A DNA stretch of 64,000 bases from Sipunculus nudus (GCA_026874595.1 CM049308.1:37785027-37849026); one strand, 5' to 3'. Positions 45,858 to 59,130 are shown, counted from the first letter of the stretch. Notes: generated by a model from the sequence alone, not told the origin. Made by a program: numbers and translations.

Positions 45858-46037
45858 ATATTTAACAAATATACATCGTGAATATGTGGCAGTACCAGTC
45901 ACGTGGGCACATCAGGGAGAGCACATCCCTGAGATATTGATATTCACATATTTAACAAATATACATCGTGAATATGTGGCAGTACCAGTCACGTGGGCAC
46001 ATCAGGGAAAGCACATCCCTGAGATATTGATATTCCA
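45858..46037 (+). repeat. 90-bp tandem duplication, two copies
   Basis: 'tttaacaaatatacatcgtg' recurs exactly 90 bases later with a single visible change in the unit (gagagc to gaaagc). Each unit holds the near-palindrome 'cagggagagcacatccctg'. Confidence 0.92.
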
Positions 46038-46428
46038 AATTATGTTATGTTACTGTGATATATTCTCTGAATGCGTGTCTGATCCGAGGATAAATGAATG
46101 AACTCCTTTCACGTTTTCCAAAGCTTTTCTGACCTCATAAACTCAAAAATGACACAATAATTGTCTGGTCCTTTCCGCGGTACCTTCCGGCGACAAGCTG
46201 ATTCCTGAATAAAGGAAAACATAAGTTGTTTTAGACATGAACGGAGTTGACAAGCGTAGGGCGTGATATACAATTATAAAGAACTCGGGCCATCACTTCC
46301 ATTGGTAACCATAAATAGGTGACAGACATAAATCAGAACAGTATTTCAAGTCAGGATGCTATAAAGCATTGAGGAATTCTCCGCCGCCCGCCCGGGGTGG
46401 TAGTTAGGTACCACTCTGCCGTGGTTCA
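46038..46428. other. Unassigned stretch
   Basis: No gene. A GC-rich run (ccgcccgcccggggtgg) lies at about 46,382-46,398, just downstream of the candidate exon that follows. Confidence 0.4.
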
Positions 46429-46594
46429 TTAGTTCTTCCTGACACCAGAAACTGCGTCAATAACTGTTTCACAGAGTTCATAAGGTGTGGAGGTCTTCAA
46501 ACTACTTGTAAACGCACGGAGATAACCAGTTTCCATGGAGCTCAAGGGGTGATTGAGAGGCCACGCCCTTAGTGAACTCGTCACATCGTTCATC
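46429..46594 (-). CDS. Possible terminal coding exon, product unknown
   Basis: On the minus strand a pyrimidine-rich 'tgctgttttgcttttgtag' is followed by an open frame beginning GATGAACGATG and ending at TAA (46,429-46,431). The encoded text (MNDVTSSLRAWPLNHP... TPYELCETVIDAVSGVRKN) has balanced composition, and the acceptor is good. I recognise no domain and found no upstream exon that joins it. No clear polyadenylation signal was traced downstream. Confidence 0.27.
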
Positions 46595-46639
46595 CTACAA
46601 AAGCAAAACAGCAACACGGTATTGAATCAGACCAAGCCC

Positions 46640-46735
46640 TGACTACAAGGAATAACATGTTTATTTCTCTTCCTTTCATTAAATTGAGCTTTACTTCAAG
46701 GGATGACATGTTTACTACTTTTCCTTTAATAAGGT
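46640..46735 (+). repeat. Imperfect ~50-bp tandem pair
   Basis: 'ggaataacatgtttatttct...cctttcattaa' is followed by 'gggatgacatgtttactact...cctttaataa'. An old duplication. Confidence 0.6.
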
Positions 46736-46846
46736 CTTACGTCATAGCTTTTTCCGTTTGCAAGTACCCATTGGCATGGCAAAACAATCACAAATCTTTA
46801 GGCAACCTATGAAAAATAAGCCCTAGACAGACTTACATGCATGTAT

Positions 46847-46933
46847 GCGTCTCGCGTCACGCGTGCGCCACGCGCACGGCTCGCGACAAATTAAAAACAC
46901 CCTAACGCGGCTACGACGCGCACGGCACGCGTC
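46847..46933. other. CpG-dense patch of CACGCG/GCGTC motifs
   Basis: Overlapping acgcg, cgcgt and cacgcg palindromes crowd an otherwise CpG-poor region. 'cacgcgcacggc' and 'gacgcgcacggcacgcgtca' are partial repeats of each other. A smaller patch (cacgcgtcacgcgtc) follows at 47,216-47,230. No ORF or known element end. Confidence 0.7.
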
Positions 46934-49020
46934 AGATTGGATGGTAGGCCTATTAACCAAGCACCTATTGTATTTTTCGTTTATCTTTGTAAACTAAGAG
47001 TGAAAAGACTGCCCTTCCTCATGCATGTCCTCCAAAACCTCTTCATTCTTAACGATTTTTATATATTTGTTGCCGTTTTCTATCCAGATACAAATCAATA
47101 ATTATAGTTCCATAAATTATCACAAACGTTTAAGCAGTTTAATAAAGAATGCGAGTGCTGGGGAGGAAAACCGTTTCTTTAATTATGTCATTATCAGGAA
47201 TTCCAAAACGGCAAGCACGCGTCACGCGTCAAAAATCGCCCCAGGAGCGAAAGCATAAAGTTGAGCCCTCTACAACCAATTGTGAATTGGTACTGGTCAT
47301 GCAAAGTGTATGTTCCCAGGGAGCCAAAAAACGCTACAAGAATTAACAGACTCGAAGACCAGAAATCATTTTTGCATGATTATTGTCCTTGCAACGTCCC
47401 AAGAAGCATGCGAAAGCTCGATGTTGGTGCGGCTGTCTGCATCCGTAGTCCGATATATGTAACATCCTGGTCCCTCTCCCTTTATCAAGTATAAACCGCA
47501 CGGAACCGACACAGGCACTTTGCGGGCATTAGAAATGTACTGTACATCCCATTTTCCAAAGAGCCTCAAATTCAGGTCACTGCCTTGGTGTATTTTACGT
47601 GTATTTTTTTCAGTAATATACCTAGTAATATCCTAAATGATATGCTAAATACTGAATATTTTTCTATTGCTGTACTCCTATCATCTGCAACTTCATCAGA
47701 AACATAACTTCGGTCGCTTCATTATAATCTCGATATAAATGGATCATTGCTAAAATATTAGCATTTATAACCAATTTATAAGTAACTAAGCAACCTAAAC
47801 CAGATGGTATTAAAAATGATAGTTTTTTATGATCTCATCAATGTGTGATGGAAGATTCGATTTGTACCGACACACTATTTCGGTCTGGGCACGCCATAAG
47901 CTAAACTGGATAAAGCGGAAATTCACCATCAAACGGACGTGTCCCGCTTCTGTATCCAGATTTATCATTCAGAAAGCGGTAAACCATTACATATTACCAT
48001 TTGAAATGTAAATATATTAATTACAACAATGTAATTGTTAAATCAGTAATACATGATAAATTTATAATTCATTCAGACAAATGCCGCTGCTTTATGCGGT
48101 GGCTGATGATTAATAAAGGGCTTAGTTCAATCGTTCATAAAAAAAACAATTAAAATGCGTAAAGCTGCAACTAAAGTACTGATCATGGCAATCTAGATAA
48201 TAGCAAAATATTAATGCTGATACTTTCCAAATGTCTGGCTGATTTTCTGGAAAAAACGGGTCAGCATTTAATCTAGATTTTTTTTCCGTAGGCTTATGCT
48301 TCACTAACTCGAATAAAAATTGAAAAACGAATATACAAATATGAATGACAAATAGCCAACGTTCACTGGAAGAATGAATACGTTATCATAGCAATGCCTT
48401 CAAACAGATATAAAAAAAACCCCGTTACTATGGCAAAATAATTGTTTATTCATAAGTGGTAATCATGTGGACAGATACCTTGGAGGCTGCTTCGAAAATC
48501 ATTCTTTTTCAGACGTAATATTCGGATACGTCAACCTAGATTTATGTCTCCGAAGTTACAACGGGTTTCTCAATGCTGGAACACAAGTTACAAACTAAAA
48601 AAGGTTATATGATATAAATATAGAGGTATAAGAAAATAAGGTCGCTCAATTTCATAGTTTAAGTCAATGGTTACGGCACTTCTTTGACATAACACATTTC
48701 ACAAAAGACAACATGTCAGATTTGCATAAAATGTGCCGAATGTTATATATGTGGTCTTTGGGATAATGCATGTATAATGAAACCATTAGGGGATGTAAGA
48801 CGTGAACACATGGGCCTCAAATCAAGGGGGGGGGGTATGTACATTTACCACACCCTGCTATATTTATGATTTACATGTATGTACTTGAAATAGAATATTT
48901 TAATAATTAGACTTTGGTTACATTTTTGCCTTTTCTGCTTGACCATATTTTTAAAAATCTTATACTTGATTAAAATATCTCAAATATATTGAGGCTCACA
49001 CGCATTATATCTATAAGCAG
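46934..49020. other. Unassigned stretch
   Basis: No gene recognised. Short frames at 47.0-48.0 kb lack splice support. Confidence 0.4.
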
Positions 49021-49107
49021 TGAAACTCTCCTATTTCGGACACTCGATGAACTGGAAGAATTTGTCCGTATAAGTGAGTTGTCCGTTTTAGAGGAGTATG
49101 CCATATT
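49021..49107. repeat. Short inverted repeat with gtccgt motifs
   Basis: 'actctcctatttcggacac' on the left faces 'gttgtccgttttagaggagt' on the right, with 'gtccgtataagtga' between. It resembles a minimal MITE. Similar text precedes the (AT)n at 13,206. Confidence 0.5.
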
Positions 49108-51170
49108 GTGTCAATTCGTCATTGAATGTTTCTGATATCCTATATTTTCATTAAATGTACGCCTTATTTGAAAGAGGCTACATAGATTTCATTTAAATTG
49201 TTTTCAAAATACCTTTTTTAATATGCATTTGTAATTTATAAAATATAATTATTAAAGAAAGAAGACAAACATCAGCTAGGCCTCGCAAACTAATTTTGGC
49301 AGTTTCAATTCGACGTACCATACTTCATCTTCTAAGCAACTGAGCGGCAGTTCATGGATGGTTGCACTATGCATTTTGAAGATTGATTATTGACTGCTAT
49401 AGTGTTCGCCACGCATTCACCATAACAAAGTGCAAACTGTCACAAACTATAATTATGGCTCCCCGGGCCGGAGGCCGATCACAAAGCACGAACGGCAGTC
49501 TTTGATGGTGGTCTTGTGGAATGAAAAGCTGTTTATAGTTGTATATTAATATATATGTATAGGTTTACAAAAAAAGTTGCTCAACCTTCCCGCCTGGTCC
49601 CACTGAGTGTAACTTGCTCAGCATATAACGTCCTATGTCCTAACTCTTCTTAGAGCCGCCGTAATATGATCACACTCGGCCTTGTACCAAGGGAACCAGA
49701 CTATTTATTCGCCAACAAATAACACAAAACGAGTTTACATTAGCATGCAGTGTGCCCCTTTACCTTTTTTATGTTAAAGGAAACAACTGAACACGTCTGT
49801 ATAAGAAAATTCAATAAAAATTTTTGGCAGTATATTGCCATCTTAATCCATTCTCTGATTCTACGAACATCTTACACGTGACTCTGTTACACGGGCGTGT
49901 AAAATGATCACGGTGCTCCAATGATATACCGTTATACAAAACCATTATTTCAGTTGTTCTGAAAAAAAAACGTGTCACAACAGTCTTCGAATGTTTTCCG
50001 TCCACCAATACCTTAAATGATCTGTATTAACTGGGACTTTTCATATTGCTTATGGACAGCTTCATCCACTTACAAAACACAATGAAGTCCCAGATGGCTA
50101 GCTCTGGTGAGTCGTGTAAATCAAATGACTTTATATTTATATTTAATATTTGATTCCAGGGCATGTTATTTTCTGAATAAAGTTTCAATTATTTTTTCTC
50201 TTTCATGGATAAGAACATTACAAAAAAAATCTAATATATCACTAACCTGCACGCACTGCTATTTCAATACATAGTAAAAACTGTATTAATCTGATGAAAT
50301 AATTTTTTACATGATTGCCATTTGTAAAACATATACAGCGGATTGAATGAACCATTGGATATTTCCATGAGACCTTTATGGTTACATGCAAGGGACACAA
50401 CTGGTTTGTTTGTTTTTATCGGAGGAACATATACAAATAATACAAATAAAAGGATTAATTGAAAGTCAGATGGGAAAAACTTTGACTCAATTATATTACA
50501 AGACTTTTTTGTCTTAGTTATGATTTGTTTTGTTAGTTTTATTTTTGACATCTCATATGTACCATTGCTTCTTCTATATCCAAATCTATATTATTTATTG
50601 TATTTCATAAAGAGCAGTACATGCGAAGCAATATCCGTGATTGAAATTTATTAATCATTAGCCTTGCCGATCATTATGACGATACAAATAAAAACTATTT
50701 AAATTTTCCATTTATATATAAATAATCTCTGATTAAATAAAACGTACATTAATGTGGGAACTGAATTATTTTGTATGATAGGTAAAGGGAACGAAACAAT
50801 CTGTTCGCGGACCATTCTAAAAACATTACATTAACAAAATCAAAGGAACCGATATTTCTTATTATGTGTTTTTAGAGTGCATTGAAGTTTGATACTCAGT
50901 ACATAACAAGGTAATATTGGATTTACCTTATTTTTACCTAATAAAACTTATATTGACTTTCTATGCTTGTTATGGTTCTTCTCTTTATACTGTCTTGTGC
51001 TAGGGTTTCACCTGTTAACCTGCGCTTTGGAATGCGCGAAAATATATAACAGTACAATCACGTACCGGTATGTTCCGGTATGAGAGTAACATATATTTCA
51101 GGTCATTATTAAATCCATATATTTATAAATATATTAAGGAAATCTGTGTACCAGGAAAGAAAAACACCGG
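49108..51170. other. Unassigned AT-rich stretch
   Basis: No feature recognised. Confidence 0.4.
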
Positions 51171-51265
51171 CCTTGGACGGGCCACAACAACCCACCGACA
51201 TGGCCACCAACAGGGATCGAATCCCGACCGCCAGAGTTTAGAGTCGAGTGACTGTCCAGGCCTTG
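51171..51265 (+). mobile_element. Possible tRNA-related SINE fragment
   Basis: A GC-richer island contains 'acagggatcgaatcccgacc'. Within it 'gatcgaatc' fits the RNA polymerase III box-B consensus on the plus strand and also forms a small palindrome. A box A at the right distance is not convincing. Confidence 0.35.
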
Positions 51266-53511
51266 TGTGTAAGATTTCGTGCAAATCAACCCCTCTCTCC
51301 CTTAAACAAAGAGGTCTCCGCACGCCCATGTTTATTACTGCTGTATCATTAATACAACTACATCTTTGAAAAGTAAAGCCTCCACTCAGAAAAAATAATT
51401 TAATTTAAACTTTCATGTATTATTCAAGACATACTGAAAATAAATACAATTAAATACAATTAAATTTGATATTACCATATGTCAGTCACGTGTAGCTTTG
51501 TGATAAATTCAGCAAGCAGGTCGATGAATCGATGATATATTTCTGGTAATGCTATTATTTGCTGAGATATAATGAATTATTCATTAATGAGGCCAATAAA
51601 TACAACAATCAGCCCAGTAATTTCCGTACACAGGGCAGGCTGTGGACACATGTTCTGGCTGCGAGAAGAGTATGTCAACAAGACAATAAATCCGATGACA
51701 CAGTGACCCAGGTCACGTATACCAGGCTCCGTGAAGATGCATATATATAACAGAATATGTAAAATAGATGTACAGGTTGGTCTAGGTATAGAATACATCG
51801 ATATACTGGTGTAACGATTTCATATTATATCTAGGTAACTTCAGATCCATTTCAGATTATCATCTTCAAACAGTATTTTCTTTGTGTTTATTCACTTCAA
51901 ACGCATATTTTCCCATTCTTCTGAGTATTATAAATATTAGGTTGAATCTTTGTATATCTTACGTTTATCTTATCTTGTGTAATGTGTAATGGTCCTTAGT
52001 GTAGGAGTTAATATAGATATTATATTGCTACTGAACGTCCAAAAGACGCGGTAGCGGCTTTCTCTTTTAGCCCGAATTTCTCTTTCGCTCTTAATTTGGA
52101 ACAGAAACATTTAAAAACAAAATAAGTTTAGGATCGTTTATAAAAAAAAAATTATCGATATTTGAAAACAGCTATACGCAAGATGCGAATTACCGTATTG
52201 TCGTATATTGGTAATATCGCCTATTAACTAACTAAATAACACAAACACACACACACACACACATATATCTTTATCCATGATTATCTATTATTAATATTCA
52301 TTATCCATTTATGATTAAATATATTTCCCCATTAGATATACATAAACTAATGATGTATATATTTATTGATATTTAATGAGTTATTTAATGATAATGGAAA
52401 AGCTTTAACTGTTACTCAGAAGGCTTTTGCGTTGTCCGCTTCGCCTGCACTCCAAATAAAGTGATTCCTTGCGGTTCCCTGATCAATCAATGAATAGTAG
52501 ATAAATCATGAGCGACGAAGGGTGCAGTTGGTGTTATTTAAAGGAACCACCTGGTGGTGCTAAACATTACAAAGTTACTGCTTAACAAGCATTTTCAATA
52601 TTTGTTTGAAAAAGATTCAAATAATGAATAATCAGCCCGGGTTGTGACGATGGTGGACTACTCAGAGTATTCCGGGCGCTCACATGGTCATTAACGGGAG
52701 TTACAGTTGACTAATCAGCTGTCAGCCCACAGAGAGCGATGGTTTACATCTGTCAAACGGCAAAAAGAACGACATGCCCGTCTTCATGGAGTAGGGAAAA
52801 GGCCGGCCCAGCCGCGCGGTAGATTACATTAAAGCTTTGTCATTCGGCGGCCACTCGCTAGACACAACTGGGGTTAATGAAATCGAGTCCTCGAGTAAGT
52901 TAACCAATAAACCTAGCTAATTTATAGCATTTTCTTTCATCCTATAACCACCATTGACTGGTACAAGGCTTATGTAGATCAAAGAAGACTCAAGCGACGG
53001 GCATGTGTGGAACAGGATGAATTACTTTATTGTAGAAAGGTACTTACTTAATTTTATCAATTGTCTGTACCAGATCTTACTAAACTAATTAATCACAAGA
53101 GCGTTCTTGTTTATCATTGCGGCGGAGATAATTAACTCAGTCATAAAATTAAGTAAGATTATTTACATTCTGCGTATTTAAATCTCTGTTATCCATACTG
53201 ATTATTCAAAAGTTTAAAAAGAGTTGCGTTAAAGATTTTGGATCTGCTCCCAGCTGCATGGAGCAATTGCCATTGAATTAAAGTAATTCAAACAAACGCT
53301 TAAGTCTTGTTAGAATTAATCAACTGCCAATTCTGATTTTTTTCATGCACAACCAGTTTGGTAAGTAAAGTCTTGATAAGAATAAAGGTTTGATATCTGA
53401 AGTGAGTGCTACTCGACTATACTCTTTTTTTTATCTTTTTTTTCATTTTTTTTACCAATTCGCTAAAGGGAATCCTGCCTGAACGTCCATATTGAGAGGA
53501 TTATAGATTTG
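51266..53511. other. Unassigned stretch
   Basis: A short (CA)n tract lies at about 52,242-52,262. No gene recognised. Confidence 0.4.
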
Positions 53512-53533
53512 CCCCCCCCCCCCCCCCCCCCCC
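53512..53533. repeat. Poly-C tract
   Basis: Uninterrupted C run of about 22 bases. Its length may be unreliable in the assembly. Confidence 0.9.
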
Positions 53534-53713
53534 GACGGTCTGGTGCAGGCAGAGAGTAGATTCAATACGAAATAGGTAATTTATTATTATTTATAGCTTT
53601 CCGTGCAACCGTTGTCATCATTATGGGTACAACCTGATGCATAAAAATAAACTAAATATATATGAATTTTCCTCCTAACAAATCTCATTTAACCTGAAGA
53701 CATACAAACTTAC

Positions 53714-53943
53714 TGATAAATACTAGGCACATGCGCCAAAGAAGGTAAGCAGATGGCGTTTACATTTTTATGGAAAATACTTTCAGCTACACCGAGGAAA
53801 ACACCAGCAGAATGAAATACGGAGATAACGGGACACGTAGAAGACATTTCAGGGATCTGTGTACACGTCGTGGAATACGTCGGAGCTTTCCCATACGTTG
53901 CCGTCCAAGCTAAAACCATGCTAGCTGAGCTTTGTAAATTCAT
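53714..53943 (-). CDS. Possible first coding exon, product unknown
   Basis: A minus-strand ATG at 53,943 opens a frame of about 76 codons (MNLQSSASMVLAWTATYGKA... CLPSLAHVPSIY). A donor with the perfect consensus CA|GTAAGT follows at 53,714/53,713, just before an in-frame TAA. The composition is plausible, but no domain is recognised. A promoter or partner exon was not identified. Confidence 0.25.
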
Positions 53944-54084
53944 GAGAACTGCTTTTTTTTATAATCTTGAACTAAATGTACGAGAAAATTAAATACCAGG
54001 TGCTGATCTATCATCTATGAATTTAAATTGACGAAAGGTTATTGTATTTGTGTATCGCAGCGAGTGTACTTGAGGAGGGTGGGA

Positions 54085-54256
54085 GATTTTAAAAATGCAG
54101 CTGCATGCTCCGCGGAACCCCAGCACAATGACTCCGGGATTTTCCAGGTGGCGCCTATTACACCTACAATTACGTCATCCCGTTAAGGGATATAGATGCC
54201 GGCCCCAACTCCCCGTCAATATTAAGCAAAGATTAACAAGGCAATCTCATATTAAT
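54085..54256 (+). repeat. Direct repeat pair, copy 1
   Basis: Begins 'tgcagctgcatgctccgc' and includes 'acctacaattacgt', 'ccggccccaactccc' and 'atattaagcaaagattaaca'. The same order recurs at 54,925-55,124. Confidence 0.85.
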
Positions 54257-54559
54257 ATCAGTAGAAAGTCTAGGTTTGGGTGTAGATGACTTAATTGCAA
54301 TTATATAAATGCACAGAATACAATACACAGTTAATTGCTTTACTGATAATCGCATCATTAAAAATTAATATATAAATGGTCTACAGAAATAATAAAAAAA
54401 GGACTGCCAAGCTACATATATTACAATGGACACGTGCAGCTTATTATATCAAACATTTATGTGTAAATCCAAAAAAACACCAAACCCGAACCACCAGATT
54501 ATTGTATACCTTAACCTAAGACTGGTGATGAAGAAAAAAACTTGCTAATACGGTCATGG

Positions 54560-54924
54560 CCGAAATTGCAAGTATAAAATGGCTATCCGTCTCAAAGCTC
54601 TGTCGTCTCACATATCAGGTTCGGCTCTCGATTGGCATGGCTGGGTCTCCGCTGCTGGAATCGGTAGAGGGAATGTAGGTTGCTTCTGCCTTTGGGACTG
54701 TGGGTGCTGTGGCTTTCCTGTAGAGTCGCCGGTGCGGGTCAAAACGGTGGCCGTCTCTCGCGGCTTTCTGCTTGGCTTGGTGGCATCGCGTCTGTTGGCT
54801 CTGCGAACTATATATGCTTAAGAAGCGCACAGTGGTTGGGTCTTGACCACATCAACCTGTAGCTACTCGACAAGCGAAACAACTTGCTCCGCTCCTCCGC
54901 TTTACCAAAGACTTTGGCGACCTT
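54560..54924. other. GC-richer block between the direct repeats, origin unknown
   Basis: Between the two repeats, GC content rises and frames open on both strands: a plus frame with many G/V/L/S and a minus frame with many P/Q/R/T residues. No catalytic or structural motif is recognised. The layout (repeat - GC-rich block - repeat) could be a small composite element. Confidence 0.35.
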
Positions 54925-55124
54925 GATTTCAAAAGTGCAGCTGCATGCTCCGCCGTCGCGAGACAAAGTGTGTTAACAAAACTCGGTACCCAACAAAACC
55001 CCTCCAGGAATCTCAAGGTGGCGTCCAAATCACCTACAATTACGTTATACCGCTACGGGTTATAGATACCGGCCCCAACTCCCTACCGATATTAAGCAAA
55101 GATTAACAAGGTCAATCTCACATT
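54925..55124 (+). repeat. Direct repeat pair, copy 2
   Basis: Diverged copy of 54,085-54,256 with an insertion of about 30 bases after 'tgcatgctccgc'. Confidence 0.85.
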
Positions 55125-57962
55125 TTTTTTTCAAAATCAGCCTAGAGCAAACACGGACAGAACAAACGTGTTAATGGGGTTTCAGTAATTGGGCCAAGTT
55201 CACAAATAAATCTCAAACGCAAATCTGTCACATATGACCATTACTTTGACCAAAAACTAATATTCAGTTTTTGAAACTCAGCTATAATGGAAATCTATCG
55301 CAAAAGGGGTAGAGAAAAACAAAGAAAAAAAAGAATAATTGATGGTTTACAAATGGTGAGAACCTAAAAAAGTCCACCTCATAATTCTTCACAAAATATA
55401 TTTATTTTTTTAATAAATCCATCGACCCCTATAGGCCACCGGTTTAATCAATGACATGACGGGTTTTTTTTTGTGTATAAAACTTTCGTAAATAATAATA
55501 CTTGTACATGTTTGTCCTCAGCATGAAGCCCATGGACTTAACAGAAACCAAACACATAAAAAGCTTCTTACCGGGGATATCCATATCTATCTGGATGACA
55601 CCGACGCAAGTATTGATAGCTCTGACATGAACCAATGCGATAAAAGACGCCTCTAACCAAAGAAGATTTGAATATCGACGAATCTCACATATTAAAGTTC
55701 ACTTTTATAAACTAACTCATCAAGCCGAATTTTATTCAAAAGATAATTCTGATTTTTTTCGAATGTAAGATTATTATGGCAAAAATATATATAACCGCTT
55801 CGTTGTATTTAAGGAGAAAGTGGGGTATTGATTTTATTTTACCACAGCTCGGAATAGTTGACAATTGTTAACCACTAAATAAATCGTACATTAAGGGCTA
55901 TATGTAACACACGTGTCCACACTGATAGATACTGTTGTATTTTACATTTCAATACCTTTTGTTTCTTCGTAGGGTTGGCAGCCAGCATTAACAATCTGAC
56001 AAATCTGTTGTACTGTGTGGTCTTAAGGTGGAGGACCCCGGCGCACCCGAAGAAGACGTTTTCGCCAGAACAGATACTCTGTAAAACTTGAATATGATAA
56101 TATGGACCACTCGAATATGATAAATTATTTCATAACTTCATCCCAACTACAAATCGCACGTCACATTTAGGCCATCAAATTTTACCTAATTTTTAAATTA
56201 AAAATTATGAACTGTATTACACATGAGTAACTTCAGCAAGTATAGCCGACATTCCAGTGGAACACACGCATCCTACTTTCCATTTACAAGTACCCATCAT
56301 CCGAAAATTCAATGAGACATGTTACCATAGTAGCCAAGAACTCATCATGGCGGGTGCAGAAGTTACTTTATTGTCAATTCACGTCTAAATGCAACATTAC
56401 TCCCTATGCTGTGCTAACCTGCCATCAAGATCTTATTCCCCTGCATCTTAATATTCTATCAAGATCACGAAATTCCTTGCATATGTCAGCTTACAATTTC
56501 TGATATACCAGTCGTTCACTTTAAAATTCTCAACAATATTTATATAAATTTACCATAATCGGTCTGAGGTAATGTACATCACAAATCAATGCCGTAATGG
56601 ATACAGCTACGTCTACATCATGCTAATAGATGATATTTTATAATGATCATAACAATGTATGAGATATTATAATTAACTTTTAAAAGGATCGAATAATATG
56701 ATAAGCATGGATGGGGTAATGAAATAATGGATTATCCTATATTCATTCCAGGATAATGAGTATACTTCCATTAAAGAAAATTAAATGTTACAATGAAGCC
56801 AGATTCATTATTTGGAGATCGTAATTATATCATTATAATTATTATATCATATTATGGACTCATTTGGATTCAAAACTGACTTTCTCTACACAGGTAATGA
56901 TAACCCTCAGTACAAATAATGATACATTAATATATGTAGCCATTTGGATATCATATATCTATGCAGCTAGTAGAGAACAATCGTGATAAGAACAAGTGTA
57001 AAATTTGCTTTAACATTTACCTAAGCAGTTAACAAAGATCAAATGGCTTAAATGTTGTGGTTGTCTATTTTTAGACCAATTGAATCAGCTGTTAGTGCAG
57101 CCTACTACTATTCCACATAATAGTATTCGGGTATCGGGACATGGTGCGATGTGATGGCGGGGGACCGTCGGTAATTACACAGACAATGAACTCATTATCT
57201 ACTTCATGCGTATTCATAAAGACATGTAACCCGTGGAGATTTTAGCAGAACAGATCTACAAGATCATAATAAAATACAGTATTAAACAGGGGCCTAGACA
57301 GTCGAATGTTAATACGCTCCCCCATCCCCGCGTGGCTAAGAGATTGTTGTTGCCCGTCCAAGGTCGATGGTTTTCTCCGGCCTCCTATAAACCTGTAAAG
57401 ACTTCAGAATTCAACCTTGTGTGCTACGTAGAGTGCTTTGCATTAGTTTTTATAACAATTAGTATGATCTATGCAAAATGAATTTGTAGACAGATAGTGT
57501 TAAAAATCAAAATCAAATGAATTTCCACAGTTCTGTCTTTAACGGCAAACACAAAATGTAAAATCTGCCTCTTCTGGACATCAGAGTGAGATAATATGCA
57601 AACTAGACAAAATGCAACTGTAATACGTATGGTCACGAAGGTCATTATAGGACACCCCGTGGCTACTGAACCACACTAGAGTTCAGTAGTGTTCACCATA
57701 CACCTGATCCCTAGAAGCATGGTGGTACATTGATAAATATGAGGCAATTTATTATTTCAAGTTTCCATGCCATGTGTTGGATTGGCTTCTTGCGATCCTA
57801 CCGGAACAGAACCATGTCCAGCACACACTGAACAAACCCACTGTGAAAAAAAGTTAAAAAAAATGGAATGAAACAACTTGGTTAGACAAATATTACATAT
57901 AAATATCACTCACTAACGCGGGAGGTTAACTGTACCAATATCTCATAGGATAATACAGGATA
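55125..57962. other. Unassigned AT-rich stretch
   Basis: No gene recognised. Confidence 0.4.
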
Positions 57963-58219
57963 ATGAATATATATAGGAGCAAACCTAGAGGTTCCGCTGT
58001 CAGCGTCGTCACGAGACGATCAAACAAATGCATTTTACTTGGCAGATATCGCGCAACGACACCAGATGACCTGGATGATTCTAAGGCCAGTTATCATGAA
58101 ACCGGTTCCCCTGGCTCTAGCAGTTTCTCACCCCGAGTAGTCAAGACTCAAGTATATCCATCGTTTCAGGATTATCGCATAATCCGAAGGCTCAATTATT
58201 ATGGAAGACCAGCCCTCTG
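57963..58219 (+). CDS. Possible coding exon, product unknown
   Basis: An ATG at 57,963 opens a frame that is clearly richer in G and C than its surroundings (SKPRGSAVSVVTRRSNK... ATTPDDLDDSKASYHETGSPG... YRIIRRLNYYGRPALW). It runs to a donor-like 'ctctg|gtaaca', and the next in-frame codon is TAA. The composition is protein-like, with basic, Ser and Pro residues but no membrane segment or known motif. An acceptor might also lie at 'cctag' within the first codons. Confidence 0.28.
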
Positions 58220-59061
58220 GTAACACTAAATTTCCATAAGCCAAGAGATGAAGAGAAGACGAACTCTGGTGATACCAGGCAATGCAGGTGTTCTCTCATG
58301 AGCCGCACTATAAGTACAAGTCTCTTAAAACATTATAATATACTGTATACTCGGGGAAACGTTGCATACTTGGAAAAAGCCCTAAACTAATCATTTAGTC
58401 ACTAACTGGACTAATCATCCTTACCAAGCTCCTAAAAGATAGACGTCGTGAAAATATAAAGCAGTAGTTGTTTCTTTTATTTTTCAAGGAATGATCATGG
58501 TTCGTATTTGATTAATAATTAGGCATTACCGTAAGATAAGATTGTAAAATCCAGGGTTTCGGTGAAGGAGTTTAGGAATAAATCATAGTTAGGACATTAG
58601 AAAAAATGTCCCGGGTTTTTCCTTCAGACTTCCCAGTGTGAGGGCCCTCGGGGTGCTATATTTTTGGGATAATCTGTATGTATTTTTCATCATCATTCTA
58701 ACATGGGGATCTTTTGAATATTATCATTTAATCAAACGAAATAAAAAAAGAATTTAGGGCATATTGTAGGTTTATACAGTGAAAATCAACATCTACATGT
58801 GAGAGTTCATTTCTCTCCTGAATGTGTGTTATTTCGTAGTTAAAAATGAGTTTGAACATTCAGGACAAACTTCCGGAATCAATTTTTGTTGTTTTTCAGA
58901 TTAATCTACATATATTTTGATAATTTTTGTTCAAGCTTTTTTTTGTTAGTTTTAGACATGATTTTTTATGTTTGTTTCTTCTTATTTATCTTGGAAATCG
59001 CCAAACATGATATCATTAGTTTCATCTTGAATAAATGGAAATCCCTAAAAATCCACAGAGC

Positions 59062-59063
<2 letters not shown>
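58220..59063. other. Unassigned stretch
   Basis: No gene. 'gataatctgtatgtatt' at about 58,669-58,685 repeats text of the 59.3-kb repeat. Confidence 0.4.
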
Positions 59064-59120
<57 letters not shown>

Positions 59121-59130
59121 ATATAATATA
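59064..59130. repeat. (AT)n microsatellite with ataat end
   Basis: Alternating AT, then ataatataata units. Confidence 0.95.
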
